From Alphaproteobacteria bacterium UBA7691 (lineage in GTDB: Bacteria; Pseudomonadota; Alphaproteobacteria; Ferrovibrionales; Ferrovibrionaceae): a stretch of 60,212 nucleotides of DNA. Positions within the stretch are counted from its first letter, which is position 1; each line of letters opens with the position of its first letter. The translations under genes were made by a program, and so were the position numbers. The notes under the pieces are model-generated. The model did not search any database, was not told the origin of the DNA, and worked only from the letters and a program-made list of their open reading frames with translations. Location of the stretch: positions 10,722 through 70,933 of the forward strand of contig DLGP01000147.1 in NCBI GenBank assembly GCA_002482765.1, read 5' to 3'. Of this stretch, positions 40,233-48,566 are shown piece after piece.

Positions 40233-40276
40233 AGGCTACAGCTTGGCATTGCAGCGGGCCAACTGGCAAGCCCGCA

Positions 40277-41203
40277 TTACTTGAGCAGAATATTGGAGAC
40301 TTCGCGGATTTGCGCCCGGGCGCGCAGGATATGGAAGCCCATTGAAGACAGGTGATTGGGCAGCAGCAGGCCATCGGTCTTGCCATTCACCACCACCAGC
40401 GGCTTGAGCGCGGCGGCGGCGGCCAAGGATTCCAGCATCTGGTCCCAGGTGCCGGCGAGTTCCTTGTCACGCACGATATTGGCGTAATCCTGCTTCAATT
40501 CGCGCAGGATCAGGTAATAGGCATAAGCCTGCCCCTTGATCGAATAGAACAGGTCGTCGGCCTGGCTGTCATACCATTGCACCGAACCTTCAATGATGCG
40601 GCGATCCAATGCTGCCGAGGACGAGCCAAGATCAATGGCGATGCGGTCCATGGCCGAGAGCAGATTGTCACTGCGGCGCTCGAAGATGGCCTGGCCCTGG
40701 GCCAGACGGGTATTGTATTTCAGCAGCGCGCGCTGCGCCTTCATATATTGCTCTTCCGATTTTGCCGTCGGCAGAAAAGACGTGGAAAAATCGAAGAACC
40801 ATTTGGTGCCGGAATATTGCAGCAGGCCGGCAGCTTCCTGTAGGTCGCTATCGGTCTGGCTGGAACCGCGGGTGCGGCCAAGCTGATCCACCAGTTCAAA
40901 GCCGAAACGGCCCAAAGCATGGATGATGCCGAGCTGGAAATTCGGCATATTGTCGAGCATCGAGCCGGGCATGAAGAACGGATCATTGGCGACCCAGCCA
41001 TTCTGCTGCACCTCACGCTGGATCAGCGCCGCCGACATGGCGACGGCGCGGCTGCCGCCGGCTTCCGCCGCCACGCTGGCTTCGTAATCCAGGCGGTCGT
41101 CGATCTTGTGCGTCAGCAGCATGCCGACCGGGTAATACAGCCCAAAAACCACTACCAGGGCTGCGGCACCCCAGGTCAGCCATTGCCGCGACGAGACCGT
41201 CAT
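40277..41203 (-). CDS. DUF2333 family membrane-anchored protein
   Basis: The 308-residue protein has one N-terminal helix (WGAAALVVVFGLYYPVGMLL) and a long, mostly helical periplasmic part. Family-typical segments are NGWVANDPFFMPGSMLDNMP, NFQLGIIHALGRFGFEL and LLLPNHLSSMGFHILRA. The function of DUF2333 is unknown. It may act at the envelope. The start at 41203 has AAGGAA. It follows trpS by 48 bp. Confidence 0.85.
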   Translation of the reverse strand: MTVSSRQWLTWGAAALVVVFGLYYPVGMLLTHKIDDRLDYEASVAAEAGGSRAVAMSAALIQREVQQNGWVANDPFFMPGSMLDNMPNFQLGIIHALGRFGFELVDQLGRTRGSSQTDSDLQEAAGLLQYSGTKWFFDFSTSFLPTAKSEEQYMKAQRALLKYNTRLAQGQAIFERRSDNLLSAMDRIAIDLGSSSAALDRRIIEGSVQWYDSQADDLFYSIKGQAYAYYLILRELKQDYANIVRDKELAGTWDQMLESLAAAAALKPLVVVNGKTDGLLLPNHLSSMGFHILRARAQIREVSNILLK

Positions 41204-41251
41204 GGTCGATTCCTTTCCGAAAACGAACCCGACTTATATTGGGTGCGTGCC

Positions 41252-42259
41252 CTATGGGCGCAAGAAGCCCACCACATCATACACTTCGCGCAGCACCGGC
41301 GCGGAGAGTTCGCGCGCCCGCTCGCCGCCGCGCCTGAGCACGCCGTCAACATAGGCCGGATCGTCCATCAGCCGGCGCATCTCCTGGGTGATCGGCGCCA
41401 GATGCGCCACCGCCACCTCGGTCAAACCACGCTTGAAATCGGCAAAACCCTTGCCGGCAAATTCCGCCACGGCAGCATCCAGCGCCACACCCTTGAGCGC
41501 GGCATAGATGCCCATCAGGTTGTCGGCCTCTGGCCGGCCGGCCAGTTCCTCAACCGTTTCCGGCAGCGGCAGCGGATCGGTCTTGGCGCGCTTGATCTTG
41601 TCGGCAATGGCATCGGCCGTGTCGGTCAGGTTGATGCGCGACTGGTCCGACGGATCGGATTTCGACATTTTCTTCTGGCCGTCGCGCAGGCTCATCACCC
41701 GGGTGGCGGTGCCGAAAATCTGCGGCTCGGTGAGCGGGAAAACCTCGCGGCCGTAATCGTGATTGAACTTCTGCGCGATGTCGCGCGCCAGTTCCAGATG
41801 CTGCTTCTGGTCCTCGCCCACCGGCACATGGGTGGCCTTGTAGGCCAGGATATCGGCGGCCATCAGCGCCGGATAGGCAAACAGGCCGAGCGAAACATTC
41901 TCGCGGTCCTTGCCGGCCTTTTCCTTGAACTGCGTCATGCGGTTCATCCAGCCCATGCGGGCAACGCAGTTGAACACCCAGGCCAGCGTGGCGTGATCCG
42001 GGTTCTGGCTCTGGTTAAACAGCGTGTTGCGCTCGGCATCGATGCCGGAAGCGATCATGGCGGCGGCCAGTTCGCGGGTTGAACGCACCAGATCGGCCGG
42101 GTCCTGCCACACCGTGATGGCGTGCATGTCGACCATGCAGAAGATGCACTCAAATTCATTCTGCAACGCCACCCAATTGCGGATGGCGCCGAGGTAATTG
42201 CCGAGATGCAGGTTGCCGGAGGGCTGGATGCCCGAAAAGATGCGCCGTTGGAAGGCCAT
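41252..42259 (-). CDS. trpS: Tryptophanyl-tRNA synthetase
   Basis: The 335-residue protein is a class I synthetase of normal length. The HIGH-type motif lies in IQPSGNLHLGNYLGA, the KMSKS loop in GQKKMSKSDPSD, and the tryptophan pocket region in FCMVDMHAITV and YPALMAADILAYKATHVPVG. It charges tRNA-Trp. It lies between murJ and the DUF2333 gene, a grouping seen in other alphaproteobacteria. Confidence 0.96.
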   Translation of the reverse strand: MAFQRRIFSGIQPSGNLHLGNYLGAIRNWVALQNEFECIFCMVDMHAITVWQDPADLVRSTRELAAAMIASGIDAERNTLFNQSQNPDHATLAWVFNCVARMGWMNRMTQFKEKAGKDRENVSLGLFAYPALMAADILAYKATHVPVGEDQKQHLELARDIAQKFNHDYGREVFPLTEPQIFGTATRVMSLRDGQKKMSKSDPSDQSRINLTDTADAIADKIKRAKTDPLPLPETVEELAGRPEADNLMGIYAALKGVALDAAVAEFAGKGFADFKRGLTEVAVAHLAPITQEMRRLMDDPAYVDGVLRRGGERARELSAPVLREVYDVVGFLRP

Positions 42260-42277
42260 GGTAAACCCTGAAATGAT

Positions 42278-42297
42278 GGCGCCGGTGGAACGGCGCC
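42278..42297. terminator. GC hairpin between murJ and trpS
   Basis: GGCGCCG and CGGCGCC flank a 6-base loop, 19 bp before the trpS start and 80 bp after the murJ stop on the leftward transcript. No T-run follows. It could be a partial terminator or a trpS leader structure. I see no leader peptide rich in tryptophan. Confidence 0.4.
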
Positions 42298-42376
42298 GGT
42301 GAGGGAAAACAATCCCGTTTGGGAAAACGCTGCCGGGTTATCGCCGCTCAACCAGCGCCAGTCAATGGGGCGTAAA

Positions 42377-43918
42377 CTACCGTCGCCGCAGGCTGCGCCA
42401 TTCTGCCGGCCGGGTGGCGCCAAAGGCCAGGGCGGCGCCGAGATAGACCAGCATGCCGCCCAGCACCAGCAGCACCAGGGCGGCGATGCGCCAGGCTTCA
42501 CCCTGGCCATACCAGGGCAGCAGGGCGCGGTTCAGGCCCCACAGCGCCAGCCCCATCGCCAGGGCGGCCAGCAGGATGCGCCAGGCACGGCGTTTCAGCC
42601 TTGCATCCATATACCAATGGCGCCGGCGCAGCAGCAGCCAGCCCAGCAAGGCGGTATTGACCCAGGCCGCCAGCGCCGTGGCCAGCGCCAGGCCGACATG
42701 GCCGAGCCAGGGCATCAGCAGCAGCGACAGCGCCAGGTTGATGGCGATGATGCCAAAGGCGATGCGCACCGGCGTGGTGGTATCCTGCCGGGCATGGAAG
42801 CCGGGGGTGAGCGTGCGGTTGAGGATATAGGCCGGCAGGCCAATGGCATAGGCCAGCAAAGCATCGGCGGTGGCGCGTGCGGTGGCGGCGTCAAACGCAC
42901 CGCGCTCAAACAGCACCGAGATGATCGGATACGGCACCACCAGCAAGGCCACCATCGCCGGCAAGGCCAGCAGCAGGGCGAATTCCTGCGCCCGGTTCTG
43001 CTGCACCAAAGCCGCCTCGGCCTCGCCCTGGGCGATATGGCGCGACAGCATCGGCAACAGGGCGGTGGAAATCGCCACGCCAACCACGCCCACGGCAAGC
43101 TGGTTGATGCGATCAGCATAGAATAGATACGACACGGCGCCGGCCGGCAGCAGCGAGGCCAGGATGACGCCGATCACCAGATTGACCTGGGTGGCGCCGG
43201 CCCCGATCGCTGCCGGCAGCACCAGCTTGAACAGCCGCAGCACCGGGGCAGAGCGGCGCGGCAGCCGGAGCCGGAGCGAAAAGCCATCCCGGCCGGCCCA
43301 GCAGGCGAGCCACAGGAATTGCACCAGACCGGCAGCAAAAGTGCCCCAGGCCAGCGCCAGCCCGGCATTGCCCAACACCGGGGTGAGCAACGGCAAGGCC
43401 AGCAGCATGGTGAGATTGAGCAGGATCGGTGTGGCGGCGAAGGCGGCGAATTTGCCCAGGCCGTTCAGCACCGCGCCATAGAGTGCCGCCAGGCTGATGA
43501 ACAGCAGATAAGGAAAGGTGATCCGGGTATATTCCACGGAAAGCGCAAAGCGCGCCGGCTCATCCTGGAAACCCGGCGCCAGGCCGAGCATCAGCAGCGG
43601 CATAAAAAGCTGCGCCGCCACACTGAACAGCAGCAAAACCAGCAACAGCCAGGCCAAAGCCGCTTCGGCAAAGGCACGCGCCGCAGAACGGCCGCCCCTG
43701 GCCAATATCTCTGAATAAAGCGGCAAAAAGCCGGCGGTGAAGGCGCCTTCGGCAAACAGCGAGCGGAAAAAATTCGGCAGCCTCAGCGCGACAAAAAACG
43801 CATCCGCCATGATGCCGGCACCCAGATAGCGCGCAATCATCAGATCGCGGGCAAAGCCGAATACCCGGCTCACCATGGTGAGGCCGCCAACCGTGGCAAT
43901 GGCGCGATAGAGGCTCAT
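42377..43918 (-). CDS. murJ: Lipid II flippase
   Basis: The 513-residue protein has about 14 membrane helices of the MATE/MVF fold. It begins MSLYRAIATVGGLTMVSRVFGF and carries the conserved RDLMIARYLGAGIMADAFFV and FAEGAFTAGFLPLYSE. It moves lipid-linked peptidoglycan precursor across the inner membrane. The start at 43918 matches the family; upstream codons are not conserved. It is the first gene of the leftward run into trpS. Confidence 0.96.
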   Translation of the reverse strand: MSLYRAIATVGGLTMVSRVFGFARDLMIARYLGAGIMADAFFVALRLPNFFRSLFAEGAFTAGFLPLYSEILARGGRSAARAFAEAALAWLLLVLLLFSVAAQLFMPLLMLGLAPGFQDEPARFALSVEYTRITFPYLLFISLAALYGAVLNGLGKFAAFAATPILLNLTMLLALPLLTPVLGNAGLALAWGTFAAGLVQFLWLACWAGRDGFSLRLRLPRRSAPVLRLFKLVLPAAIGAGATQVNLVIGVILASLLPAGAVSYLFYADRINQLAVGVVGVAISTALLPMLSRHIAQGEAEAALVQQNRAQEFALLLALPAMVALLVVPYPIISVLFERGAFDAATARATADALLAYAIGLPAYILNRTLTPGFHARQDTTTPVRIAFGIIAINLALSLLLMPWLGHVGLALATALAAWVNTALLGWLLLRRRHWYMDARLKRRAWRILLAALAMGLALWGLNRALLPWYGQGEAWRIAALVLLVLGGMLVYLGAALAFGATRPAEWRSLRRR

Positions 43919-44063
43919 GCCCCGCTTATGGCAGAGGCCGGGCTGAACGGGAAGTCGCGGAGAACATGGCAACCACCCGCCGAATCCGATTGACGCAGGC
44001 GAAATCCGCGATAGCCTTCATATCCAGGGTTGTGCAAAGGCTCAGAATCCAGCGGGGGATGCC

Positions 44064-44642
44064 ATGTCACACCGTTTCCGTCAGCAAACCACTCTTTCAG
44101 GCATCGACCGGCGCCTGCTGCTGCAAGCCTTGCCGGCTTCGCTGCTCGGCGCGACATTTATCCGGCCAGCCGCCGCCCGGGATATCGGCCTGCGTTTTGG
44201 CGACATTTTCCCCGATGTGATCTACCGCCATCCCAGCGGCGAAAAGCGCAGCATCCATCAATTATCCGGCACGATCAGCTTTGTCTATCTCTGGGCCTCA
44301 TGGTGTCCGATCTGCGCCGACGATCTGGTCAATATGGAATGGTATTACAAGAAATATAAGGATAACCCCAAATTCAGCCTGGTGGCGCTGAACCTGCTGG
44401 AAGCCTATGACAAGGGCGTTGCCTGGGCCGGCCGGCGCTTCACCATGCCGTTTTCCGATTCCGGCATGGCGGCCAAGCCGGCTGTGGCAGCGGTGCCGGG
44501 CGGCAGCTACGGCTTCCCGAATTTCACGCCGCAATTTTTTATCCTGAACGGCGCACGCGAGATTGTGCATGTCACCGCCAGCCGGCGGAATGGCGGCAAC
44601 GATGCCTTGCAGGTGCTGGAGCGTGAGCTGAAAATCGCCTGA
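44064..44642 (+). CDS. Exported thioredoxin-like (TlpA/redoxin) protein
   Basis: The 192-residue protein has a twin-arginine-like signal (DRRLLLQALPASLLGATF, cleavage near AAA). The thioredoxin-like domain has the redox motif WCPIC (YLWASWCPICADDLVNMEW) and the cis-Pro region YGFPNFTPQFFIL. It probably acts in the periplasm as a disulfide reductase or in cytochrome or copper-centre assembly. The middle dipeptide Pro-Ile is unusual compared with the Pro-His or Gly-Pro pairs of DsbA and thioredoxin. It is monocistronic and convergent with the dioxygenase gene. Confidence 0.85.
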   Translation: MSHRFRQQTTLSGIDRRLLLQALPASLLGATFIRPAAARDIGLRFGDIFPDVIYRHPSGEKRSIHQLSGTISFVYLWASWCPICADDLVNMEWYYKKYKDNPKFSLVALNLLEAYDKGVAWAGRRFTMPFSDSGMAAKPAVAAVPGGSYGFPNFTPQFFILNGAREIVHVTASRRNGGNDALQVLERELKIA

Positions 44643-44650
44643 AAGCCGGC

Positions 44651-45436
44651 TCAGGCGAAGCGGTAGCTATCCATCGACAGGGCGCCGAATTCCATTGAGC
44701 TATGCAGCCGCTCGGCCGGCTGGTCCGGGCTGGCGGCGCCAAGCGCCACAAAGAGCGGCAGGAAATGCTCGTCGGTGGGATGGTTGCGCTGCGCTGCCGG
44801 GGCCAGGCGGCGATAGTCCAGCAAATCCTGGTCGCGGCGCTGGGTCAGGGCCTCATAAACCCAATCGGCAAAGCCGCTGGCCCAGGGCTGCACCGGGGCG
44901 GCGGCGCCACGGCGATCCAGTTCGCGCAGGTTATGGGTAAGCGAACCCGAGGCCATCACCAGCACACCTTGCTGGCGCAGCGGCCGCAATGCCTGACCCA
45001 GCCTATAATGATGTGCCGGATCGCGCTGCGGCTGCACCGAAAGCTGCAAAACCGGGATATCGGCGGCGGGGAAACCGAGCAGCAAGGGGGTCCAAGCGCC
45101 ATGATCCAGCCCCTGGCCGGCATCGGTGGCGGCCTGGAAACCGGCCGCCTTAAGCAGCGCGGCAATCTCGGCTGCCAGCGCCGGATCGCCCGGCGCGGGA
45201 TACTGCAATTGATACAGCGGCGCCGGAAAACCGTAGAAATCGTGGATGGTCTGCGGCTTTTGTGCCGCGCCCAGGCGCGGCTCGGCGGTTTCCCAATGCG
45301 CCGAAACCGCCAGGATGGCACGCGGCTTTTGCGGCACCGCCTGGCTCAGGCCCAACAAGAAACGATGCGCCGGCGAATCGACCAGCGCCGTGGTGGGCGC
45401 ACCATGGCTGATAAACAGGCTGGGCAGAACAGACAT
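44651..45436 (-). CDS. DODA-type extradiol ring-cleavage dioxygenase (YgiD-like)
   Basis: The 261-residue protein has the LigB-superfamily metal and active-site histidines in LFISHGAPTTAL, ILAVSAHWET, GLDHGAWTPLLL and GSLTHNL. It is closest to YgiD / 4,5-DOPA extradiol dioxygenases, which cleave catechol rings using Fe or Zn. The start ATG at 45436 fits the family N terminus. It is leftward, 86 bp downstream of a 60-codon gene, both on the left side of a LysR regulator. Confidence 0.92.
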   Translation of the reverse strand: MSVLPSLFISHGAPTTALVDSPAHRFLLGLSQAVPQKPRAILAVSAHWETAEPRLGAAQKPQTIHDFYGFPAPLYQLQYPAPGDPALAAEIAALLKAAGFQAATDAGQGLDHGAWTPLLLGFPAADIPVLQLSVQPQRDPAHHYRLGQALRPLRQQGVLVMASGSLTHNLRELDRRGAAAPVQPWASGFADWVYEALTQRRDQDLLDYRRLAPAAQRNHPTDEHFLPLFVALGAASPDQPAERLHSSMEFGALSMDSYRFA

Positions 45437-45522
45437 CGGTTTTCCTCGCGGCTGGCTTGCGTATCAGCTAACGCGCAAGCCGCCTGGCGGCAAGCGCCGC
45501 GAGGTTACCGTGGCTGGGGGAC

Positions 45523-45705
45523 TTATTCCGGCTGCAAATGGCCGAGATTGCGGAAACCATGCGCTGCGGCGGTTTCCGGCTTGGCGGCGAACAGGCCGAC
45601 AAACCAGACCCGCAGGCCGGCAAGCAGGTCTTGCATCGCCTCGGCGCGCAACTGGCGGGCGCGGGCGACATAACGGTCGTTGGTCTCAAAATAAATCCGG
45701 TTCAT
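45523..45705 (-). CDS. 60-residue hypothetical protein, strong ribosome site
   Basis: The gene starts at 45705 with a near-ideal AAGGAGGT site. The product begins MNRIYFETNDRYVARARQLR and has one amphipathic/hydrophobic stretch (DLLAGLRVWFVGLFA). Small proteins with a similar YVARARxLRAEA segment occur in other alphaproteobacteria, but I know of no function. It is divergent from a LysR-family regulator 118 bp away, so it is a probable target of that regulator, perhaps with the dioxygenase gene behind it. Confidence 0.7.
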   Translation of the reverse strand: MNRIYFETNDRYVARARQLRAEAMQDLLAGLRVWFVGLFAAKPETAAAHGFRNLGHLQPE

Positions 45706-45823
45706 GGCTGACCTCCTTGTTGGGGTGCCTATCTGGGGGTGGCAAGACCGTTTATACCGCATTGCAACATCGGAAATAATATGGATAATTTTCAGCAATT
45801 AATGAACCACAGGACTTAATCCC

Positions 45824-46738
45824 ATGGATAAGCTGGCCGAGATGGAGTGTTTTCTGCGCGTGGTGGATAGCGGCGGCTTTTCCGCTGCCGCCGCCAGCCT
45901 GCATATGACGCCCTCGGCGGTATCGAAGCAGATCGCCCGGCTGGAAGACCGGCTTGGCGCCCGGCTGCTGCAACGGACCACAAGACGCATCAGCCTGACC
46001 CATGAAGGACGCGGCTATTACGATCAGGCGCGTGAGATTGTGGCCGATATCGAGGCCATGGAGGCCGGTATCGGCGGCGCCGAGCGCGAGCCGCGCGGCC
46101 TGTTGCGGGTGAATGTGGCGCATGGTTTCGGCATGGCGCAGATTGTGCCGCTGATCCCGGATTTCTGCGCCCGCTACGGCCAGGTGGAAGTGCAGCTCAA
46201 ATTCTCTGACCGCATCGTTGACCTGATGGCCGAGGGTGATGATGTGGGCATCCGGCTGGGCAACCTGCGCGACGAGGGACTGGTGGCGCGGCGGCTGGGC
46301 GCACATACCCGCATGATCTGCGCCGCACCGGCCTATCTGGCGCGCCATGGCACGCCGCTCACCCCGGCCGATCTGGCCCAGGGCCATCGTGCCGTGCTGA
46401 GCACCAATGTGCCACTGATCAACAACTGGCCGCTGGTGCAGCCGGATGGCAGCGTGCGCATGACCATGCTGCCGGGTGTGGTGTCATCCGATAGCGGCGA
46501 TGCGCTTTACCGCCTGGTGCTGGCCGGCCTCGGCATCGGCTATACGGCGGATTTTCTGGTGCATCAGGCGATCCGCCAGGGCGAGCTGGTGCCGATCCTG
46601 CGGGAATATCTGGCGCCGCAAAGCTGGGCCATCCACGCGGTTTACCCGGCGCGCAAGCACCTGGCCGCCAAGGTGCGCCGCTTTGTCGATTTCCTGGCCG
46701 AGCGGTTCACGCCGCAGGCGCCCTGGCAGCTAGGCTAG
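45824..46738 (+). CDS. LysR-family transcriptional regulator
   Basis: The 304-residue protein has an N-terminal winged helix (MECFLRVVDSGGFSAAAASL, TPSAVSKQIARLEDRLGARL) and a C-terminal effector-binding domain (from about residue 90, RGLLRVNVAHGFGMAQIVPL). It resembles the DHTDSL-type LysR branch that controls oxidoreductase genes. The ATG at 45824 has AGGAC upstream. It is divergent from the 60-codon gene; the AT-rich gap between them should hold the binding site. Its stop overlaps the convergent aldolase gene by 9 bp. Confidence 0.94.
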   Translation: MDKLAEMECFLRVVDSGGFSAAAASLHMTPSAVSKQIARLEDRLGARLLQRTTRRISLTHEGRGYYDQAREIVADIEAMEAGIGGAEREPRGLLRVNVAHGFGMAQIVPLIPDFCARYGQVEVQLKFSDRIVDLMAEGDDVGIRLGNLRDEGLVARRLGAHTRMICAAPAYLARHGTPLTPADLAQGHRAVLSTNVPLINNWPLVQPDGSVRMTMLPGVVSSDSGDALYRLVLAGLGIGYTADFLVHQAIRQGELVPILREYLAPQSWAIHAVYPARKHLAAKVRRFVDFLAERFTPQAPWQLG

Positions 46739-47770
46739 CGTATTGGCAATCTCCAGCAACCGCGCCACCTCGGCCTCGGTCTTGTCGAAGGCGCAGACAA
46801 AACGGCACAGCGAGCCATCATCGCTCCAGGGATGAAACAGGATGCCGGCAGCCTGGAAAGCCTGGCGCAGCGGCTCGGGCAGCACCACAAACACCTCATT
46901 GGCCTGCACCGGATAGGCGATGCTGACCCCGGGCAGGGCAGCCAGGCCATCGGCCAGTTGCAGCGCCCGCGCATTGGCATTACGCGCCAGGCGCAGCCAG
47001 AGATCGTTTTCCAGCATGGCGGCAAGCTGCGCCGAAAGGAAACGCATCTTGGAAAACAGATGCCCGGCGCGTTTGCGGCGGAACAGGAAACTATCGGCCA
47101 GGCCCTTATCCAGCGCCGGCTTGAAGAACACCACCGCCTCGGCTGCCAGCGCGCCATTTTTGGTGGCGCCGAAACTGAGCACATCCACGCCGGCACGCCA
47201 GGTCAGCTCGGCGGCAGAAGCATTCAGCGACACGATGGCATTGGCGAAGCGCGCGCCATCCATATGCACATGCAGGCCATGCTGCTGTGCCAGCCCGGCC
47301 AGCGTGGCCACTTCCGCCTGGCTATACACGGTGCCGGCCTCGGTGGCCTGGGTCAGACTGAGCGCACTGGGCTGCGGATGATGCTGCGTGCCGCGCCAGC
47401 CCATGCCGAGCGCGCGTTCCAGCGCCACGCTGTCGATCTTGCCATTGGCGCCCCCGAGCGCCACCAGCTTGGCGCCGCCGGTGAAAGCTTCCGGCGCGTT
47501 GCATTCATCCACCTGGATATGGCTTTCCTGGTGGCAATAGATGGCGCCGAAGGGCGGGCAGAGCGCCGCCAGTGCCAGGGCGTTGGCGGCGGTGCCGGTG
47601 GCGACCGGAAACACCCGGCATTCGGTTTCGAACAGGGCCGAAAACCGCGCATCCAGATCATGGCTGATCTGATCCGCACCATAAGAGGCAACATTGCCGC
47701 TATTGGCGGCCTGTAGAGCGGCGAAAATCTCCGGCGCGGCACCGGCCACATTGTCGGAACGGAAATCCAT
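46730..47770 (-). CDS. Low-specificity L-threonine aldolase family protein
   Basis: The 346-residue PLP enzyme starts MDFRSDNVAGAAPEIF. It contains the PLP-lysine segment VDVLSFGATKNGALAAEAVV, HVHMDGARFANAI and, near the N terminus, FPVATGTAANALAL. It cleaves threonine or related beta-hydroxy amino acids to glycine and an aldehyde. The ATG at 47770 is chosen from the family start and a GAGG site. It is the last gene of a leftward unit, following the JAMM protein gene by 11 bp. Confidence 0.92.
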   Translation of the reverse strand: MDFRSDNVAGAAPEIFAALQAANSGNVASYGADQISHDLDARFSALFETECRVFPVATGTAANALALAALCPPFGAIYCHQESHIQVDECNAPEAFTGGAKLVALGGANGKIDSVALERALGMGWRGTQHHPQPSALSLTQATEAGTVYSQAEVATLAGLAQQHGLHVHMDGARFANAIVSLNASAAELTWRAGVDVLSFGATKNGALAAEAVVFFKPALDKGLADSFLFRRKRAGHLFSKMRFLSAQLAAMLENDLWLRLARNANARALQLADGLAALPGVSIAYPVQANEVFVVLPEPLRQAFQAAGILFHPWSDDGSLCRFVCAFDKTEAEVARLLEIANTLA

Positions 47771-47781
47771 GCTGTGAAGCC

Positions 47782-48201
47782 TCAATCGATATGCAGCGCC
47801 AGCGGCGAGAAACTTTTGCCATCGGCTTGGGGGAGGAAAGCGGCCGGCGCCGAGGCACCGGCAGTGGTGACAGCGGAAATCAGCCAGATCAATGCCGGCT
47901 CATGGATCATCGCCGCATCGGTGGCGGAGGGGGCGGCGCGGCCATCAGGATGACTGTGCCAATGGCCCAGCAAATATTCCGGCCCGCCTGCCTCACGCAG
48001 CGCACGGCGCAGCCGGATCTGCGCGCCGGGATCGATCTCGAAGCTTCGCGCCGGCTGTTCGGCCACATTCGGCGCCGGCACAATGCGCGTCACGGCGGCA
48101 TCCACCCCCACCAGCAAGGCGCAGGCTTCCAGCGGATAGGCCGCCTGGGCCAACGCGGCAAGCTCGGCGGCACAGGCCTGCGGCAACAGCAGCGCTTGCA
48201 T
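47782..48201 (-). CDS. JAMM/MPN-domain metalloprotease-like protein
   Basis: The 139-residue protein carries a full JAMM zinc motif: Glu25 in YPLEACALL, then H82-S-H84 followed after ten residues by Asp95 (GHWHSHPDGRAAPSATD). Prokaryotic stand-alone members remove C-terminal residues from ubiquitin-like sulfur carriers (as with CysO) or process similar small proteins. No sulfur-carrier gene is nearby, so the substrate is open. Its ATG overlaps the stop of the upstream DUF6476-like gene (TGATG), so the two are translationally coupled. Confidence 0.88.
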   Translation of the reverse strand: MQALLLPQACAAELAALAQAAYPLEACALLVGVDAAVTRIVPAPNVAEQPARSFEIDPGAQIRLRRALREAGGPEYLLGHWHSHPDGRAAPSATDAAMIHEPALIWLISAVTTAGASAPAAFLPQADGKSFSPLALHID

Positions 48202-48563
48202 CAGCGCTCGATCTGGATGGTGAGCTGGCCGATCGGGTTCAGGGTCTGGCCATGCAGGGCAAACAGGCGCTCGGTGCCATCGGCCAGGCGCACGCGCAGG
48301 ATGATGCGCTCGCCGCTGGCAAACACATCGGCCACCCGGCTGTTGCGCGGCAGGTTCAGCACCTGCTCGGCCAGCATGGCGGGCGCAGCCGGCGCCGGCA
48401 CCAGCTTGGCAGCCGTGGTTTCCGCCGCGCGGCGTTGCGGCACGCCGGTCACCATGGCCACGATCACCGCCAGCAACATGGCCACGAACAACACACTCAA
48501 GCCGATGACGAGCGGCTTCAGCCAGCGTAATCTGGGGTCAGTCTCCTGCTCATCAACTGCCAT
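48201..48563 (-). CDS. Small inner-membrane-anchored protein (DUF6476-like)
   Basis: The 120-residue protein has a short acidic N terminus, one membrane helix (LVIGLSVLFVAMLLAVIVAM) and a C-terminal beta-rich part (SGERIILRVRLADGTERLFA). Size, topology and position beside rluD resemble DUF6476 proteins of alphaproteobacteria; this is recall rather than a search. A much longer open frame on this strand runs on through rluD and is a shadow. The start at 48563 lies 3 bp from the divergent rluD GTG. The ribosome site is weak. Confidence 0.65.
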   Translation of the reverse strand: MAVDEQETDPRLRWLKPLVIGLSVLFVAMLLAVIVAMVTGVPQRRAAETTAAKLVPAPAAPAMLAEQVLNLPRNSRVADVFASGERIILRVRLADGTERLFALHGQTLNPIGQLTIQIER

Positions 48564-48566
48564 GTC

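Noticed and set aside
41190..41215. CGTCATGGTCG resembling half a REP-like palindrome
   Set aside because: It is the start-codon region of the DUF2333 gene, and the matching second half is absent.
45240..45252. CGTGGATGGTC resembling the other half of the palindrome
   Set aside because: It lies inside the dioxygenase coding sequence with no stem partner.
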